Shown here piece after piece: positions 41,306 to 52,091 of a stretch of DNA of 64,000 nucleotides. A model generated the notes under the pieces. It searched no databases. It saw only the letters and a program-made list of their open reading frames with translations, and was not told the DNA's origin. Both the position numbers and the translations under genes were made by a program. The DNA is taken from contig WHVA01000562.1 in NCBI GenBank assembly GCA_015179125.1, positions 1-64,000 of the forward strand, read 5' to 3'. Origin of the DNA: Gautieria morchelliformis (taxonomy: Eukaryota; Basidiomycota; Agaricomycetes; Gomphales; Gomphaceae). Each line of letters starts with the position of its first letter. The first letter of the stretch is position 1.

Positions 41306-42256
41306 TTGTGCAGAATGCCAATCACCCATTCATACACCCATGCTGAAGGCAGCCATGTAACACCGACAATCGAAGCTTGGCATGCACGAGGTGCTTCGAG
41401 CGTCCCTGAAAACCCCCCGTTCCATCACCGATATTCCAACCCCCCGTCAGTTCAACCCGCACCCCAGCGCCGAGTTATTGGTGCTGGCCGAGGGTGTGTC
41501 AGCGAAGTTCCCGAAGAACCGAGTGCTGAACCCCCCGAACCGAGTGATCCTGGCAATGGTGGTGGAGGTGGCGATGATTCCGATTCTGAGCACAAGTCCG
41601 ATCCCAATGTAGCAGGCCCGAGACCCAATCCCAACCTGAATGCAGCGGCAAATGGCAAGGAACAGGTGGGATGGCTGCTCACAGCTTTGGAAAGGCTCGC
41701 CGACAATGGGCTTGGTGGTGGTGGAGACCGAAGTGACTCCAAGGCAAAATTCTGGGAACCTGACCAGTTTGATGGTTCGGACCTGAAGAAGCTCCGAGGA
41801 TTCCTTCTCCAGTGCACATTGAATTTCCATGCCAAACCCCAAGCATTCCGAGATGGTTCTATGAAAGTGAACTATGTTTTGTCCTTCTTCAAGGGAACAG
41901 CTCTGGATTATTTTGAGCCCTACCTTGCAGATGACCCTGCTGATGAACCCACATGGGCTTCAGATTACATGGCATTCACGTAAGAGCTCTATCTGAATTT
42001 TGGCCCCTATGACCAAGTTGCGGATGCCGAAATCAAGCTCGAGAATTTGGTCATAAAGGATAACCACAAGGCAACTTGGTTTTTTGTCGAATTCTACAGG
42101 CTTGCATCGGTCCTCCAGTATAATGATTTGGCTTTGCACTGCTGAGCCTATTTGGCTTTGCCGAAGCGAATCAAGGATGAAATGGTGCATTTTGACAAAC
42201 CCTGAACCCTTGATGACCTCCGAGACCTCATTCAGAAAATTGACCAGAGGTATTGG
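41306..42256 (+). pseudogene. A3 gag, N-terminal part
   Basis: A 225-residue frame (41306-41983) covers the Pro/Gly-rich N-terminus and capsid-like KVNYVLSFFKGTALDYFEPY. A stop after the ASDYMAFT stretch replaces the A2 EELYLNF reading. RLASVLQYNDLAL follows in another frame. It is interrupted at 42257 by a solo LTR. Confidence 0.85.
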
Positions 42257-42957
42257 GTGAAAAGAATAAAAGTTCCTAAGACCAATTGTTGAGTAGGGAT
42301 ATGATTCAGACTTTGAGATGAAATCAAATCAAGTACGAGTTTGATGTGAAAGAGAATGGTTTGCACAGAGTATATGTGCAGTAAAACAAAATCTACATGA
42401 GCAATATGCTTCAATGCGATGCCTTGTGTATCGAATAGGTGAGTATGATTTGACTGGGGACTGTACTGTACACACGGCAGCTTTTTAACTACTATGTGGA
42501 ATGAGCTAGGATGGATAAACGTAACCGGCGTATGAGGGTGCGGATGCAAGGACTAGGTTATGGGGTTTGATGTACCAGTTGCTGCGGAATATGACATACT
42601 CTGTCTATCGAATGGGAGGGGTGGAATATGGTGTGGACATCATAAACGAGTGATATGGATGAAAGAAAGAAATAAGAGAAAAGGACATATGAGTAGCTGG
42701 TGGGCTAGCCGTCGTGCCACTCCACAGATCAGATGCACTCGGGTTCGGGGACGTGTCCATGGTTTGATGTATCGACTGCCAATCCATGGCTCTTTGGGAT
42801 GATGTGGTTATGGGCTTTGTAGATATATGTGGGACTGAGGAGGCGAGTGTGGACTGGTGGGGATTGGGTGGCTGGTGTGGACATGTGTGTGGAATGTGGA
42901 TTGGGGATGTGTATGATAGTTTGAATCATGAATGAACAATACTTGTAATTTCATAAC
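42257..42957. mobile_element. 701-bp LTR-like insertion in A3 gag, TSD ATTGG
   Basis: ATTGG at 42252-42256 and 42958-42962. A2 gag reads through this position without a gap. Ends GTGAAAAG and TTCATAAC are weakly inverted. A minus-strand atatatcta box lies near 42820. Probably a solo LTR; the family is unknown. Confidence 0.65.
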
Positions 42958-42962
42958 ATTGG

Positions 42963-43440
42963 CAACGTCACGGTGAACTCTCTCACGAAACTCATTTGGC
43001 TCCCAAACCCGAGGTCAAGAACGACAGGTCGGCCAACCAAAACCGAGGTTCCCAGAACAACGACCGAAGACAAGGTCAAGGTTCTGGGAACTCCAATGCT
43101 AATGCCAGTAATAATCAAGGCAAAGGCAAGGACAAGCCGAAAGGGAATAATCAGTCCGAGGGTCAGAAAAAACCAGAACCGGACAGACTCGGCAAGGATG
43201 GCAAACTCATGCCTGCAGAACGCCAATGTCACATGGATAACAACCTCTGCTTAGTATGTGCGCAGCAGAGTGGCCACCGTGCGAAAGAATGTCCGAAAGC
43301 CACGTCGGCCTGGGCGGCCACAGCTTCTGATGGGAAGACGTCCTATGACAAAGCCGATAGCTTGGCTTCAGGCACAAAAAATAGTCAGCGGCCCTATGGC
43401 CTCCACACATACAGAGGGTCACATTGACTTGGCTGCGCAT
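42963..43440 (+). pseudogene. A3 gag, C-terminal part with zinc knuckle
   Basis: Basic linker (GNSNANASNNQGKGKDKPKG) and knuckle CLVCAQQSGHRAKEC. The knuckle has one extra Gln compared with the A2 CCHC, which breaks the canonical spacing. Confidence 0.8.
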
Positions 43441-43479
43441 TAGGGGAGGTAAGAATCAATGCTTCTGCTCTCTGTTCTC

Positions 43480-45124
43480 CAAATTCTCTTGTAGTTAGTT
43501 TATCCTCATCTCTGCTCCCCAACCAAAAGTTTAAAGCTCTAGTAGATTCCAGTTCTACTCATTGTTGTATTGAATCAGTTTTTGTAAGTAGAAATAGTCT
43601 CAAAACCTGATCCGTAGATCCAATCCCGCTCCGTTTATTTGATAGTAGTACATAGGTACTGGGCAGTATTACGTTCTGAACTACCCTCCCAGGCAGTCCT
43701 GTGGAACCCCTGCCAGCTTCAGCTCACACCTCCGTGGCCGAGACCAAGCCAAACCCAAGCTTGGAAGCCTCCCGGGTGGCTCTCCTGAATGCAGCAGCGT
43801 TTTACAGCGCCTGCAAACTAGAGAGTGCCTGATGTTTCCAGCTAAACCTGGCACAGCCTGAATCCGAGGCTTCGGCCCATTCGGCTTCTGTGCAACCCGA
43901 CCTGGTGGATCTTAAGGATGTTCTGAAGGAGTACCATGACTTCGTGGATGTCTTTAGCAAGTCCAAAGGCAACGCCTTGGCTCCCCACTGACCGTATGAT
44001 CTCAAGATTGCATTAGAGGATGGTGCTACTCCTCCTCAACCCCTGTTATACTCGCTCTCTACCTTAGAGCTTGCCATGCTCCAAGCTTTCATTGACGAGC
44101 ACCTGAACTTGGGTTACATTCAGCCCACTCGGTCCTCCCATGGAGCCCCTATCCTCTTTGTCAAAAAGAAGAGTGGCAAACTTTGGATCTGCGTGGATTT
44201 CTGAGCACTCAATAAGATTACGAAGAAGGACCACTATCCACTCCCATTAATCACCAACTTGTTGGATGTGCCCTGAAAGGCTTGGATTTATACCAAAATC
44301 AACCTTCGGCATGCATTCCACCTTGTTCGAGTCGCCAAAGGTGACGAGTGGAAAATAGCATTCCAGACCCGTTACAGTTCTTTTGAATGGCTAGTCATGC
44401 AGTTCAGCTTAACCAATGGTCCCGTGGTTTTTCAACATTTTATGAATGATGTCTTTGGAGATATGCTTGATGTATGCGTCGTCATGTATCTTGATGACAT
44501 ACTCATCTACTCCGATGACCCAGTCAAACACAGGGAACATGTCCATGAAGTATTGCGGCATCTTTGGAAACACAGGCTCTATGCTAAACCTGACAAATGT
44601 GAATGGCACCAAGATTCCATGGAATTTGTAGGGTATATGCTGTCTACCTACGGCTTTACCATGTCCGAAGACAAAGTCCAGACTATCCACGATTGGCCTG
44701 AACCTTGGAAGGTAAAAGACACACAGTCCTTCCTTAGCTTTGCCAATTTCTACCGCCACTTCATCTATAACTATTCCGACATCACGGTTCCCCTTACCCA
44801 GCTTACTCATAAAGGCACCCCTTGGGCATTTACCGAAGAATGCCGAAAGTCCTTCAATTACTTCAAGGAAGCTTTCACTTTGGCTCTGATTCTGTCACAT
44901 TGGATTTCCAACTGGCCAATGGTCGTGGAAACTGACGCTTCGGATTATGCCCTTGGCGCAATCCTGTCCTTGTTCGATGACAAAGGTGTCCTGCACCCGG
45001 TCGCTTTCCACTCCCGAACATTTTCCGGTGCCAAACTGAATTATGATGTCCATGATAAAGAGCTACTGGCAATTTTTGAAGCATTTCAACGTTGGAGAAA
45101 CTATTTGGAGGGCTCCAGCTCCCC
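43480..45124 (+). pseudogene. A3 protease, RT and start of RNase H
   Basis: VDSSSTHCCIES (protease, with DSS in place of DSG) near 43545 is followed by a deletion of roughly 160 bp at about 43653 relative to A2. RT follows: FVKKKSGKLWICVDF, then 251 codons (44397-45152) with [45 protein letters not shown] and [18 protein letters not shown]. It is interrupted by the LINE at 45125 and continues at 52092. Confidence 0.85.
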
Positions 45125-45150
45125 TTTTTTTTTTTTTTTTTTTTTTTTTT

Positions 45151-45345
45151 AATCCAATTTATTGTCTTTTGGGGCAGAGCCCTATGTAAGACAAGGTATA
45201 CATATCGCCGGTCGCAATTTATCTCTATCTGTCCTATGTTTCTCGATCTCTACTTGCGCTCTTGGGCGAAGCCCTGAGCCTGTCCGTGCCTGTGTGGGCA
45301 GGGGGAATTCTTCTTCGCTCCTCCGTTGTGCTCTCTGCCTCCTTG
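45151..45345 (-). other. LINE 3' tail with two hairpins
   Basis: GGGC...GCCC stems at 45172-45182 and 45264-45274. Sequence and hairpins are shared with the SINE tail at 11745-11890. This is the likely recognition site of the LINE reverse transcriptase. Confidence 0.7.
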
Positions 45346-45857
45346 TCATTCACCATTCCCGCCTGTCTCTTCCCTTAGAGTTAGATCGCCGAACGTCTCC
45401 TCGAACCTCCTCGTGGCTTGGATGTAACTGAACAGCGATTTCATCGCCTTGGGTCTGGCCAGTAGGACTCTCGTTGAGTCTGCTCCTCTGCGTAGCTCTC
45501 GTTTGAGTGCTTCCCTCTGTTTTGCGTAGCTTGGACATCTGAACAGGTAGTGGTGTACCGTTTCATCGGCCCTTCTGCATGCCGGGCACTTGGGTGATGG
45601 CGCCTTGCCGATCTTTGCTAAGTGCTTGTTCAACGCTACGTGCCCTGTCCTGAGCTGTACTAGCAGCGTCGCGTGCTTGCGCGGCATTCTTTCTGTGAGT
45701 TTGGCAAACACTGCAGATGGTAGTGAGGGGTCTGTTCTGTGTGTGATAGCTGCGCGCGGGGACTTAGCAAATGTTGCCTTCGCCTGTCCTCTGAGCTCCC
45801 TCTGATGTCTCTGCAGCTCCGCGATTTGCTCGCCGGCAATAGCCCCCTGCACTCTAT
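45346..45857 (-). pseudogene. LINE ORF2 C-terminus with zinc-knuckle-like motif
   Basis: Minus-strand 168 residues from AIAGEQIAELQRHQREL through LLVQLRTGHVALNKHL to CPACRRADETVHHYLFRC (C-x2-C-x8-H-x4-C type), then LFSYIQATRRF and a stop at 45346. This tail follows RNase H in fungal LINEs. It is separated from RNase H by the nested insertion. Confidence 0.8.
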
Positions 45858-46791
45858 TTTAGGAATAATAGATTAGATATATCAGAAGTGATATATTTGA
45901 TGACTCAGGGAGTTGGGACTCTTCGTGCACCCCTTTGCAGGGTATATGCGTGAGCTGACTAAGCTCTGTGGAGCGAGTCGTCACTGATTGATGTAGGTCA
46001 CGTGACTGAGTCAAGGAAGAAACAGGTGAGAACAGAGGAACAAGGGGTCCGAAGCTTTCGCTTTTGGAACAGTATAGTGTAGCCAGTTATAGTAGACTCT
46101 CAACAAAGAATTAGAGAAATCTATCAAGAAACAAGCTCTGTAGCTATCAAACAAGTCTACAGTTACTTCAGGAGGTGAAACAGTGAATCATGGATATTTC
46201 TGGATGATATTCTGGATGTTTTGTTCGTACATTTATGGTAGCTACTTATACTAAAATAGTAGTGAGTACCAGTGTTCAAGATATTGACAGAATGGGTCAG
46301 GATAATGTGGAAATGCTCCACAGGCTGCATACAGCTGTGGAGCAGGAACAATGATGGGGATACTTGTCCTACTGACAAGTATCTAAGCTGGGACCTTGGA
46401 GCAATGTACAAAGCCCCTTTCAACATGTAATATAGCTCGTAATCAGTGGAGCTGGTCAGGGGAATAGAATAGAAAAGAAATCATGTGTGTCCTGTGCTGT
46501 GTGCCTACAGCAGCCTTGGCAAGGCATTTGCCATCTCTGTACCTCTCTCCTGAGGTAGCTATTCAGTAAGTCCATAGATAGGACTGTATACTGTAATATC
46601 CATTGTGTCCGATGTCCCTGTATGGGTCTATTAGTCCCATAGCAATATTTCTTCTGACCAGGGCCCAGGTGCCTGCTTTCCAGGGCAGGCACTGCTACTG
46701 GTGCATGGATTATTTCTCCAGATGTTAGCTCAGTTAGACGATTGTGTAGACCTTAGAATACTCTGTGATATAGCTATCTCATTTATTCTAA
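45858..46791. mobile_element. 934-bp insertion in LINE ORF2 with 8-bp TSD
   Basis: CACTCTAT at 45850-45857 and 46792-46799. The ends (tttaggaataatagattagatatatca and, inverted, gttagaataaatgagatagctatatca) are loosely inverted. An 8-bp TSD suggests a hAT-type non-autonomous element. No transposase frame. A few TGACTCA-like sites lie near 45900 and 46010. Confidence 0.65.
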
Positions 46792-46799
46792 CACTCTAT

Positions 46800-47043
46800 G
46801 GGTATGCATTGCTCCTGGCTGGACTCTCCCCTCGCCGCTCTTTTGGCCTCCTCGTCCGCCCTTTCGTTCCCGCGCACTCCCTCATGTCCGGGAACCCATC
46901 TCATTATGACTTCGGTCTTTGCCCTTCGGGCGACCACTCCCTCTATCTGTCGATGCAGCGCGTTGACCAGATATTGCCCAGATATTGAACTATCTCGCCT
47001 CGTCGTCTGTATCACTGCTTGATTGTCGGCCGCGATCAGTATC
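46800..47043 (-). pseudogene. LINE RNase H, second half
   Basis: KILIAADNQAVIQTTRRDSS, MRWVPGHEGVRGNERADEEA: the third and fourth acidic residues and the H-E/D loop of RNase H. It joins the ORF2 frame after a one-base shift near 47043 (ERQT then KILIAAD). Confidence 0.8.
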
Positions 47044-50000
47044 TTGTTTGTCTCTCTTCGTTCAGCAGTTTTTCTCCTAATGCTGCCCCCACCAGCTCCG
47101 CCTCGAACACCGTGTGTTCCTCCTCTGGTCCTAGGTATAGTCGCACTACCTTTGTCTCTATACCCTTGTTGTATAGTATTGCTGCCGCGCCGACCCCCCC
47201 ATCAATACATGAGCCGTCCGAAAATATTTTGATGTCTGCGCTGTCGATCCTGACTTCCTCGATCGCCCGTTCCTTATCACTTGGGATCCTGATCTTGAAA
47301 GTGGGCTCCCATTTGGGACCGAGCACGACCGGCTGTATTTTCTCCATACGGTCTGGGTCGAGTCCATACGTGTGCAGTATTTCATGGAGGGGGGCGCGGT
47401 GCCGCTTGACGTACCTTTTGGCTGCTCTTCGGATCCTCGGTGCGAGCGGGTGGGCTTCTGGCAGGCATACCATGCGTGTGGCGGCTCTGTGGATGACTTT
47501 GGATACTAGGAGGTAGAACGTTAGTAGGTTCGCGTGGGCATCTAGCAGGTCGTTAGCGGTAGATCTCATGGCGCCGGTGATGAATAGCACAGCTTGTCGT
47601 TGAACCCTGGCAAGCTTGTTTATGAAACCTTTCGTGCCCTTGCTTCTTTCCAAGCCTGGGACAAGAAACACGTCAGCGGCATAAAGCATTCTGGGTACGG
47701 CTACCGCTAGATAGTATCTTCGCATGTGTTTGGCCGCGGTTCCTTTGGACGGTTTTGCCAACCTCTTGTACTGGTTGATAAACCTCTCCCCCTTAGCCAG
47801 CGCATAGTTGGTGTGGTCTTTGAACCTGAGCTCTTGGTCGAGTAGCACTCCCAAGAACTTGTGCATTGTGGTTGGCTCGATTGTGTGCTGGCCTATTTTG
47901 ATCGACGGTCGTGCTATGGGCTTTGTCTTTTTGTCCGCTGATGGGTCCCTCTCTCTTTTCCTGGTGAGTCCCATCAGTCCAAACTTGTCGATGGCAAATT
48001 GGCACTTATGCGTGTGTGCCCATGTCAGCGCTCCCTCATCTCTCGTCATTATGTTGGCTAGCTTGTTAAACACTTCTTGCAGGCTCTTCCCTTCCGCTAG
48101 TATCGTGGTGTCATCTACAAACCCGACCGCATCTTCCCCTCTCGCCATGTGTACCACCTCAAGGAGGTCCCCGTTGTAGTACTGATACGCGATCGCCGAA
48201 AGCGGACACCCCTGATCCATGCCTCTTCTGACCTCCATCATTGGTGTAGTGAAGTCGTCGAAGCTCATCGTGGTTCGCCTCCCCTCGACTTTCCTCCTGA
48301 TCCAGCTGGTATATTCTTGGGGGATCCCTCTCAGTCTCATATTGTGTATCAGCCTGTCTAATGTGATACTAGGGAACGCGCCTTTGATGTCCAGAAAGAG
48401 AAGGCCTAGGACTTTCCCCCGTCTCCACGCGTCCTTCGCTGCGCTGACCGTGTAGTGTATCGCGTCAGTAGCAGTGCGGCCCGGTCTGCACCCAAAGTGG
48501 TTGCTGGGCAGCAGGCGTTTGAGTTCTGTCATCTTTACTAGGTCTTCTGCCACGCAAGACGAGAGGACCTTTCCAATTGTGTCGAGCAGCGCTATCGGGC
48601 GATACGCTCCTGGGGCTGCGTAATCTGTTTTTGCTGGTTTTCGCAGTACCCGTGTGACCGAGTCTCGCCATTGATCAGGGTATGTCGCGAGAGTGAACGT
48701 GGCCCTGAACAGAGGGCCTAAGTAGCTGATCAACGTGTCTGCGCACTGCTTGATTAGTACATTAGGTATTCCGTTCATGCCCGGAGCTTTAAAGGGGTTC
48801 AGCTTAGCTATTGCCCTTCGGATCTGCTCGTCGGTGATGTGGGTAAACGGGAACGCTTCTGGAGGGTACGAGCCGTCGGTCGAGGTGTTTTCATTTGTTG
48901 GGTCGAACTCCGGAAAGAATGTGTCGTAAAGCATTGCAGCTTTTTGCTCATTGGTGCTGGCTACCCATTTGGTGCCGTCATCGTGTTTGGCTGTGAGCAC
49001 CGGCACTCTGGCCCTTCCACCATCCGACGGTTCGGTTGCTGCGTATTTGTGCGCTGTCCACACGGTCTTTTGGTCTATGCCCTCCAAGAAGTCCTCCCAA
49101 TGTTCCCTTTTCGACTTCTCTATGGCGCTCGCGTATCTGTTTCTGGCGGTCTTGTACCTCTCGTGTGTCTCGTGTGCGCCGTGCCTCCTGTTCGCATAGG
49201 ATCGCCGTCCTAGCCTTCTGGTTTCTGTCCAAAGTCGCGTTAGCTCTAGTGACCACCATCTTTTCATATAAGGCGAGGGCTTAGTCTTGGGTATCAATTC
49301 CTCTACTAAATACAGGATCGCCGTGGTGAGGGCTCCTAGGTTGCGATTGAATTCTCTCACGTCAGTCGGGATGGGCCCCGTGATGTCGTTTCTGAGTCTG
49401 TCCGCAAGCTCCTTGTTGAATTCTTTCCAGTCGACTTGTCGGAAGTTGGGTTTCGGTGTTTCTTCTGTCTCCGCTGTGCTCGTGTCTAATATCGTGTCTA
49501 TCAGATAGTGGTCGCTTTTTGCTGGCTGTTCTTCTGGGATCAATGTGCAGCTGATTAGCGTCTCGGCCATAGATGCGGACAAGAATACGTTGTCGGTTCG
49601 TGTTCGGTTGCCTGTAGACATCGCTGTTAGTGTGGGTATGCTTCTTGGTAGCATCATCTGTAGGTCGCGCTCAACGGTGAGGTCGATCAGCAGCTGAGCT
49701 GCGTTGAGGTTGTGCCTTGTGAACAGGTGCGAGTTCCGCGTGTCATCCCACTGCGGGTGATGTCTGTTGAAGTCTCTGACCCACAGCATTCCAGCGATGT
49801 CTTCCTGCGTGTCGTCGTTCCGCCGTGCTTGATCCTGTAAGTGCCTCCGCATGTTGTGTATGCTGTCAGCGTTCGTGCAGTCGCAATAGATGTTGTATAT
49901 TATTACTGTACCTGCGCCCGTTCTGAGCTTTATCGCTGTTATGTCAGGCGTGCCCACATCCAGCGCCGTCCATTCGCTTGTCGCTATCCTTTTGCTTACA

Positions 50001-50239
50001 AGGATCATCGCTCTCGTGCACTTCTCCTTATCCAGGTAATGCATTTTCGGGTATATCGTATACCAATGAGGGGTGGCCCTGGCGTTCCCTAGGAAGTCAA
50101 TATATGGTTCTTGCAGCGCGAGGATGTCGTATTTTTCTGGGGAGCACCATTGGAGAATGTTGGCCATGGCAGTAAGTGATTTGTTGGCATTCTGTTGTCT
50201 GACGCGCAAGTATTTTGTTTCGTTGGTGTTGTCGCTCAT
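47036..50239 (-). CDS. LINE ORF2: endonuclease, reverse transcriptase, RNase H start
   Basis: A 1067-codon open frame. The APE-type endonuclease (residues 1-240) shows VRQQNANKS, LALQEPYID, VRDFNRHHPQWDD and AKSDHYLID. The RT (about 480-760) shows LNPFKAPGMNGIPN, YRPIALLDTIGKVL, LFLDIKGAFPSI, RRGMDQGCPLSAIAY and catalytic GFVDDTTILAEG. A thumb and linker follow, then RNase H opening IKIFSDGSCIDGGVGAAAIL and FEAELVGAALGE. The frame ends after a single-base shift at 47043. It nicks target DNA and copies its RNA there. The start overlaps the ORF1 stop (ATGA). Confidence 0.92.
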   Translation of the reverse strand: MSDNTNETKYLRVRQQNANKSLTAMANILQWCSPEKYDILALQEPYIDFLGNARATPHWYTIYPKMHYLDKEKCTRAMILVSKRIATSEWTALDVGTPDITAIKLRTGAGTVIIYNIYCDCTNADSIHNMRRHLQDQARRNDDTQEDIAGMLWVRDFNRHHPQWDDTRNSHLFTRHNLNAAQLLIDLTVERDLQMMLPRSIPTLTAMSTGNRTRTDNVFLSASMAETLISCTLIPEEQPAKSDHYLIDTILDTSTAETEETPKPNFRQVDWKEFNKELADRLRNDITGPIPTDVREFNRNLGALTTAILYLVEELIPKTKPSPYMKRWWSLELTRLWTETRRLGRRSYANRRHGAHETHERYKTARNRYASAIEKSKREHWEDFLEGIDQKTVWTAHKYAATEPSDGGRARVPVLTAKHDDGTKWVASTNEQKAAMLYDTFFPEFDPTNENTSTDGSYPPEAFPFTHITDEQIRRAIAKLNPFKAPGMNGIPNVLIKQCADTLISYLGPLFRATFTLATYPDQWRDSVTRVLRKPAKTDYAAPGAYRPIALLDTIGKVLSSCVAEDLVKMTELKRLLPSNHFGCRPGRTATDAIHYTVSAAKDAWRRGKVLGLLFLDIKGAFPSITLDRLIHNMRLRGIPQEYTSWIRRKVEGRRTTMSFDDFTTPMMEVRRGMDQGCPLSAIAYQYYNGDLLEVVHMARGEDAVGFVDDTTILAEGKSLQEVFNKLANIMTRDEGALTWAHTHKCQFAIDKFGLMGLTRKRERDPSADKKTKPIARPSIKIGQHTIEPTTMHKFLGVLLDQELRFKDHTNYALAKGERFINQYKRLAKPSKGTAAKHMRRYYLAVAVPRMLYAADVFLVPGLERSKGTKGFINKLARVQRQAVLFITGAMRSTANDLLDAHANLLTFYLLVSKVIHRAATRMVCLPEAHPLAPRIRRAAKRYVKRHRAPLHEILHTYGLDPDRMEKIQPVVLGPKWEPTFKIRIPSDKERAIEEVRIDSADIKIFSDGSCIDGGVGAAAILYNKGIETKVVRLYLGPEEEHTVFEAELVGAALGEKLLNEERQTRY

Positions 50240-51948
50240 TCCCGGTATGGGTTAATGTTGTTGTTGTAGTCGTAGTTGTCGTGGTATTGCCGGGTTGTTT
50301 GTTCGTTTCCAATTCCATAGTCATCGAGAGTCCTTTGCCTGGAGCCTTGTCTCTCCCATCCCCTGTCGTTGTGGCCAATCCTGGGGTTGCTCCTTCTTGA
50401 TCGGTCTCGCCCTCGCTCAAATGTGTTTCCTCTCCATGCCCCCGCCCGTTCCTGGGTGTGGAGCTGCTGCATTGTCTGCTGCTGTATGTTGGCTTGCTTG
50501 AAGAGCTCCCCAGCGTCTTCCGCTTGTCCCCCCAGCCCCTGTGGTTCCCACGTCCAGGGCTCGTCTCCGGGGAAGTACTTGTACGTGTATTCGGCGTCAG
50601 TCCTCTCTACCGTCTGGCAGGCTGCCCTGAAGCTAGGACACGTGCGATCCCACGATGCGTGCCTCTGGGTGTTGCAGCTCACGCACTTGAACTGCGTCGG
50701 ATCGGTCATATCACACTCTGTCGTCTTATGGCTTTTCCCGCATGTGCCGCATGTCTCCTGTCCTTCGCATTCCGCCGCCATGTGCCTCGCATTGTATCTT
50801 TGGCATTTGAGGCAGCGGCGGGGCTCGCGTCTCATCCTCCTCGCCCACCCTCGCTTCCCCGCCACTATCATCCCGTCCCTGATAGCTATATTGGCCGCCT
50901 CGGTGGTGGCGAATCTCGCTATCAGGTGCGCCGACCGTTGGCCTTCCGTTCGTCTATGGGTGGGCTTTATCCGTCGAGTCGCCACGAGGCTGTCAGCCGG
51001 TATTTTGGAATCTCGTTCGATTTTCCTGTGTTCTGCTAGAGCTTCAGGTGAGTGGTTGATCGGTACATACTCCACAAGCACGGATACTGCTCTGTCTTTC
51101 ACCACGGATGTGCCGCTGAACTTCTCTATGAACGCCTCCCTATGCGCTTGGATCCACTTCGCTCCTTGCGGCTTGCTGAGATCTAGTACGACTCCCCCGT
51201 TCGTTAGTATTTTGGCCCCGATGAAAATTACCTCTGTGTCTCCTTTGAGTTCCCCGAGTGGGGCCACGGCTTCGTTAGCCTTGGTAACTATCTCCCACTC
51301 TGATAGTGTTGCTAACGCGTTTTGTTCCGCGCTGGGCTCCTTATCAATCAGCACTTGGCACTCCCTTGCTTTTGCTTTTGCTAGGTTGCTTGGGTGGGAT
51401 AGTGGGACGTTGCCCCGTAGGGCCGCCGCGTACGTTGTGCCTGCCGTTGTTGCCCCTCCTGCACCTTCCTCTCACATGCGGTGTGCCTCGCTTGCCTCTC
51501 CCACCACCTTCTGTGCCTGCTCTGCCGTTGTCCTCAGTGTCACCGTAGCTTCCTTGGCGGTGTTGGCCGCGTCGCTTAGCCTGTCGAAGACAGCGGCCAG
51601 ACTCTTTTTGACATACTGCGCCGTTGTGTCCGCCGTGCTTTTTGCTGCGCTGTCCATTAGGACCATCGCGACCGCCCTTGCCCCTTCCTGTACCAGTTTC
51701 GCGCCTGGGCTGTGTGCTATGGACAGCAAAACATAGCCGATCTGTTCGAGCGATGGCGTGTCGTCTTTGGGAAGGAAGCCGTTCCTGTTGAGGAACGCTC
51801 GTGCGTTTTCTTTGCTCCGTATGGATGAGCTAGGGTCCGTAAGCAGTTCCGCCTTGCTCCTTGAGTGAGCAGGTTGGTTTGATGCTCTGGTTCGGGTCCC
51901 CTGGCCTTGTGACGTGGCAGGCATCGCCGGGCCTGTGGTACTCGGCAT
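50236..51948 (-). pseudogene. LINE ORF1 (RNA-binding Gag-like), one in-frame stop
   Basis: Starts MPSTTGPAMPATSQGQGTRT at 51948. A helical region (residues ~95-155, AVAMVLMDSAAKSTADTTAQ) precedes a TGA near 51474 where the frame continues unchanged. Next come a globular part (EVIFIGAKILTNGGVVLDLS) and three knuckles: CLKCQRYNARHMAAEC, CGTCGKSHKTTEC and CVSCNTQRHASWDRTC (50640-50820). A Gln/Arg/Asn-rich tail follows. About 570 codons in all. It binds element RNA. The single stop may be a C-to-T change at an Arg codon. Confidence 0.88.
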
Positions 51949-52091
51949 GGTCTTTTTGTTTGCTTCTTTTTGGAGAAGCTTGTCTACTCTGTACGACGAT
52001 CGCTAGATGGTCTCTAGCTATTGCTTTATGTAGTGTGTTCGAGAAAATGAGTTTGGAGTATTTTGGTGGATGTGGTTAGCGTGAGAAAGTT
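51949..52091 (-). promoter_or_regulatory. LINE 5' untranslated region
   Basis: 143 bases between the 5' TSD and ORF1. An internal promoter is expected here in full-length LINEs, but no motif is recognised. Confidence 0.5.

Larger units (their letters stand above)
45126..52091 (-). mobile_element. Near full-length Tad-like LINE
   Basis: Flanked by CTCCAGCTCCCCT at 45113-45125 and 52092-52104. The 3' end carries a run of about 26 A (T at 45125-45150 on plus). On the minus strand: a 140-base 5' untranslated region, ORF1 with CCHC knuckles, ORF2 with endonuclease, RT and RNase H plus a terminal CCHC-like motif, then a 3' tail. A 934-bp element is nested in ORF2. The full-length 5' end and few mutations suggest recent insertion. 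The exact clade (Tad1 or relatives) cannot be fixed here. Confidence 0.9.

Noticed and set aside
45125-45150. Simple poly(T) microsatellite
   Set aside because: It is the oligo(A) tail of a minus-strand LINE, directly next to its TSD.
50369-51736. 455-codon plus-strand frame over LINE ORF1
   Set aside because: Complement of ORF1, rich in Ser/Ala/Leu with no motif. ORF1 has three CCHC knuckles and the LINE context.
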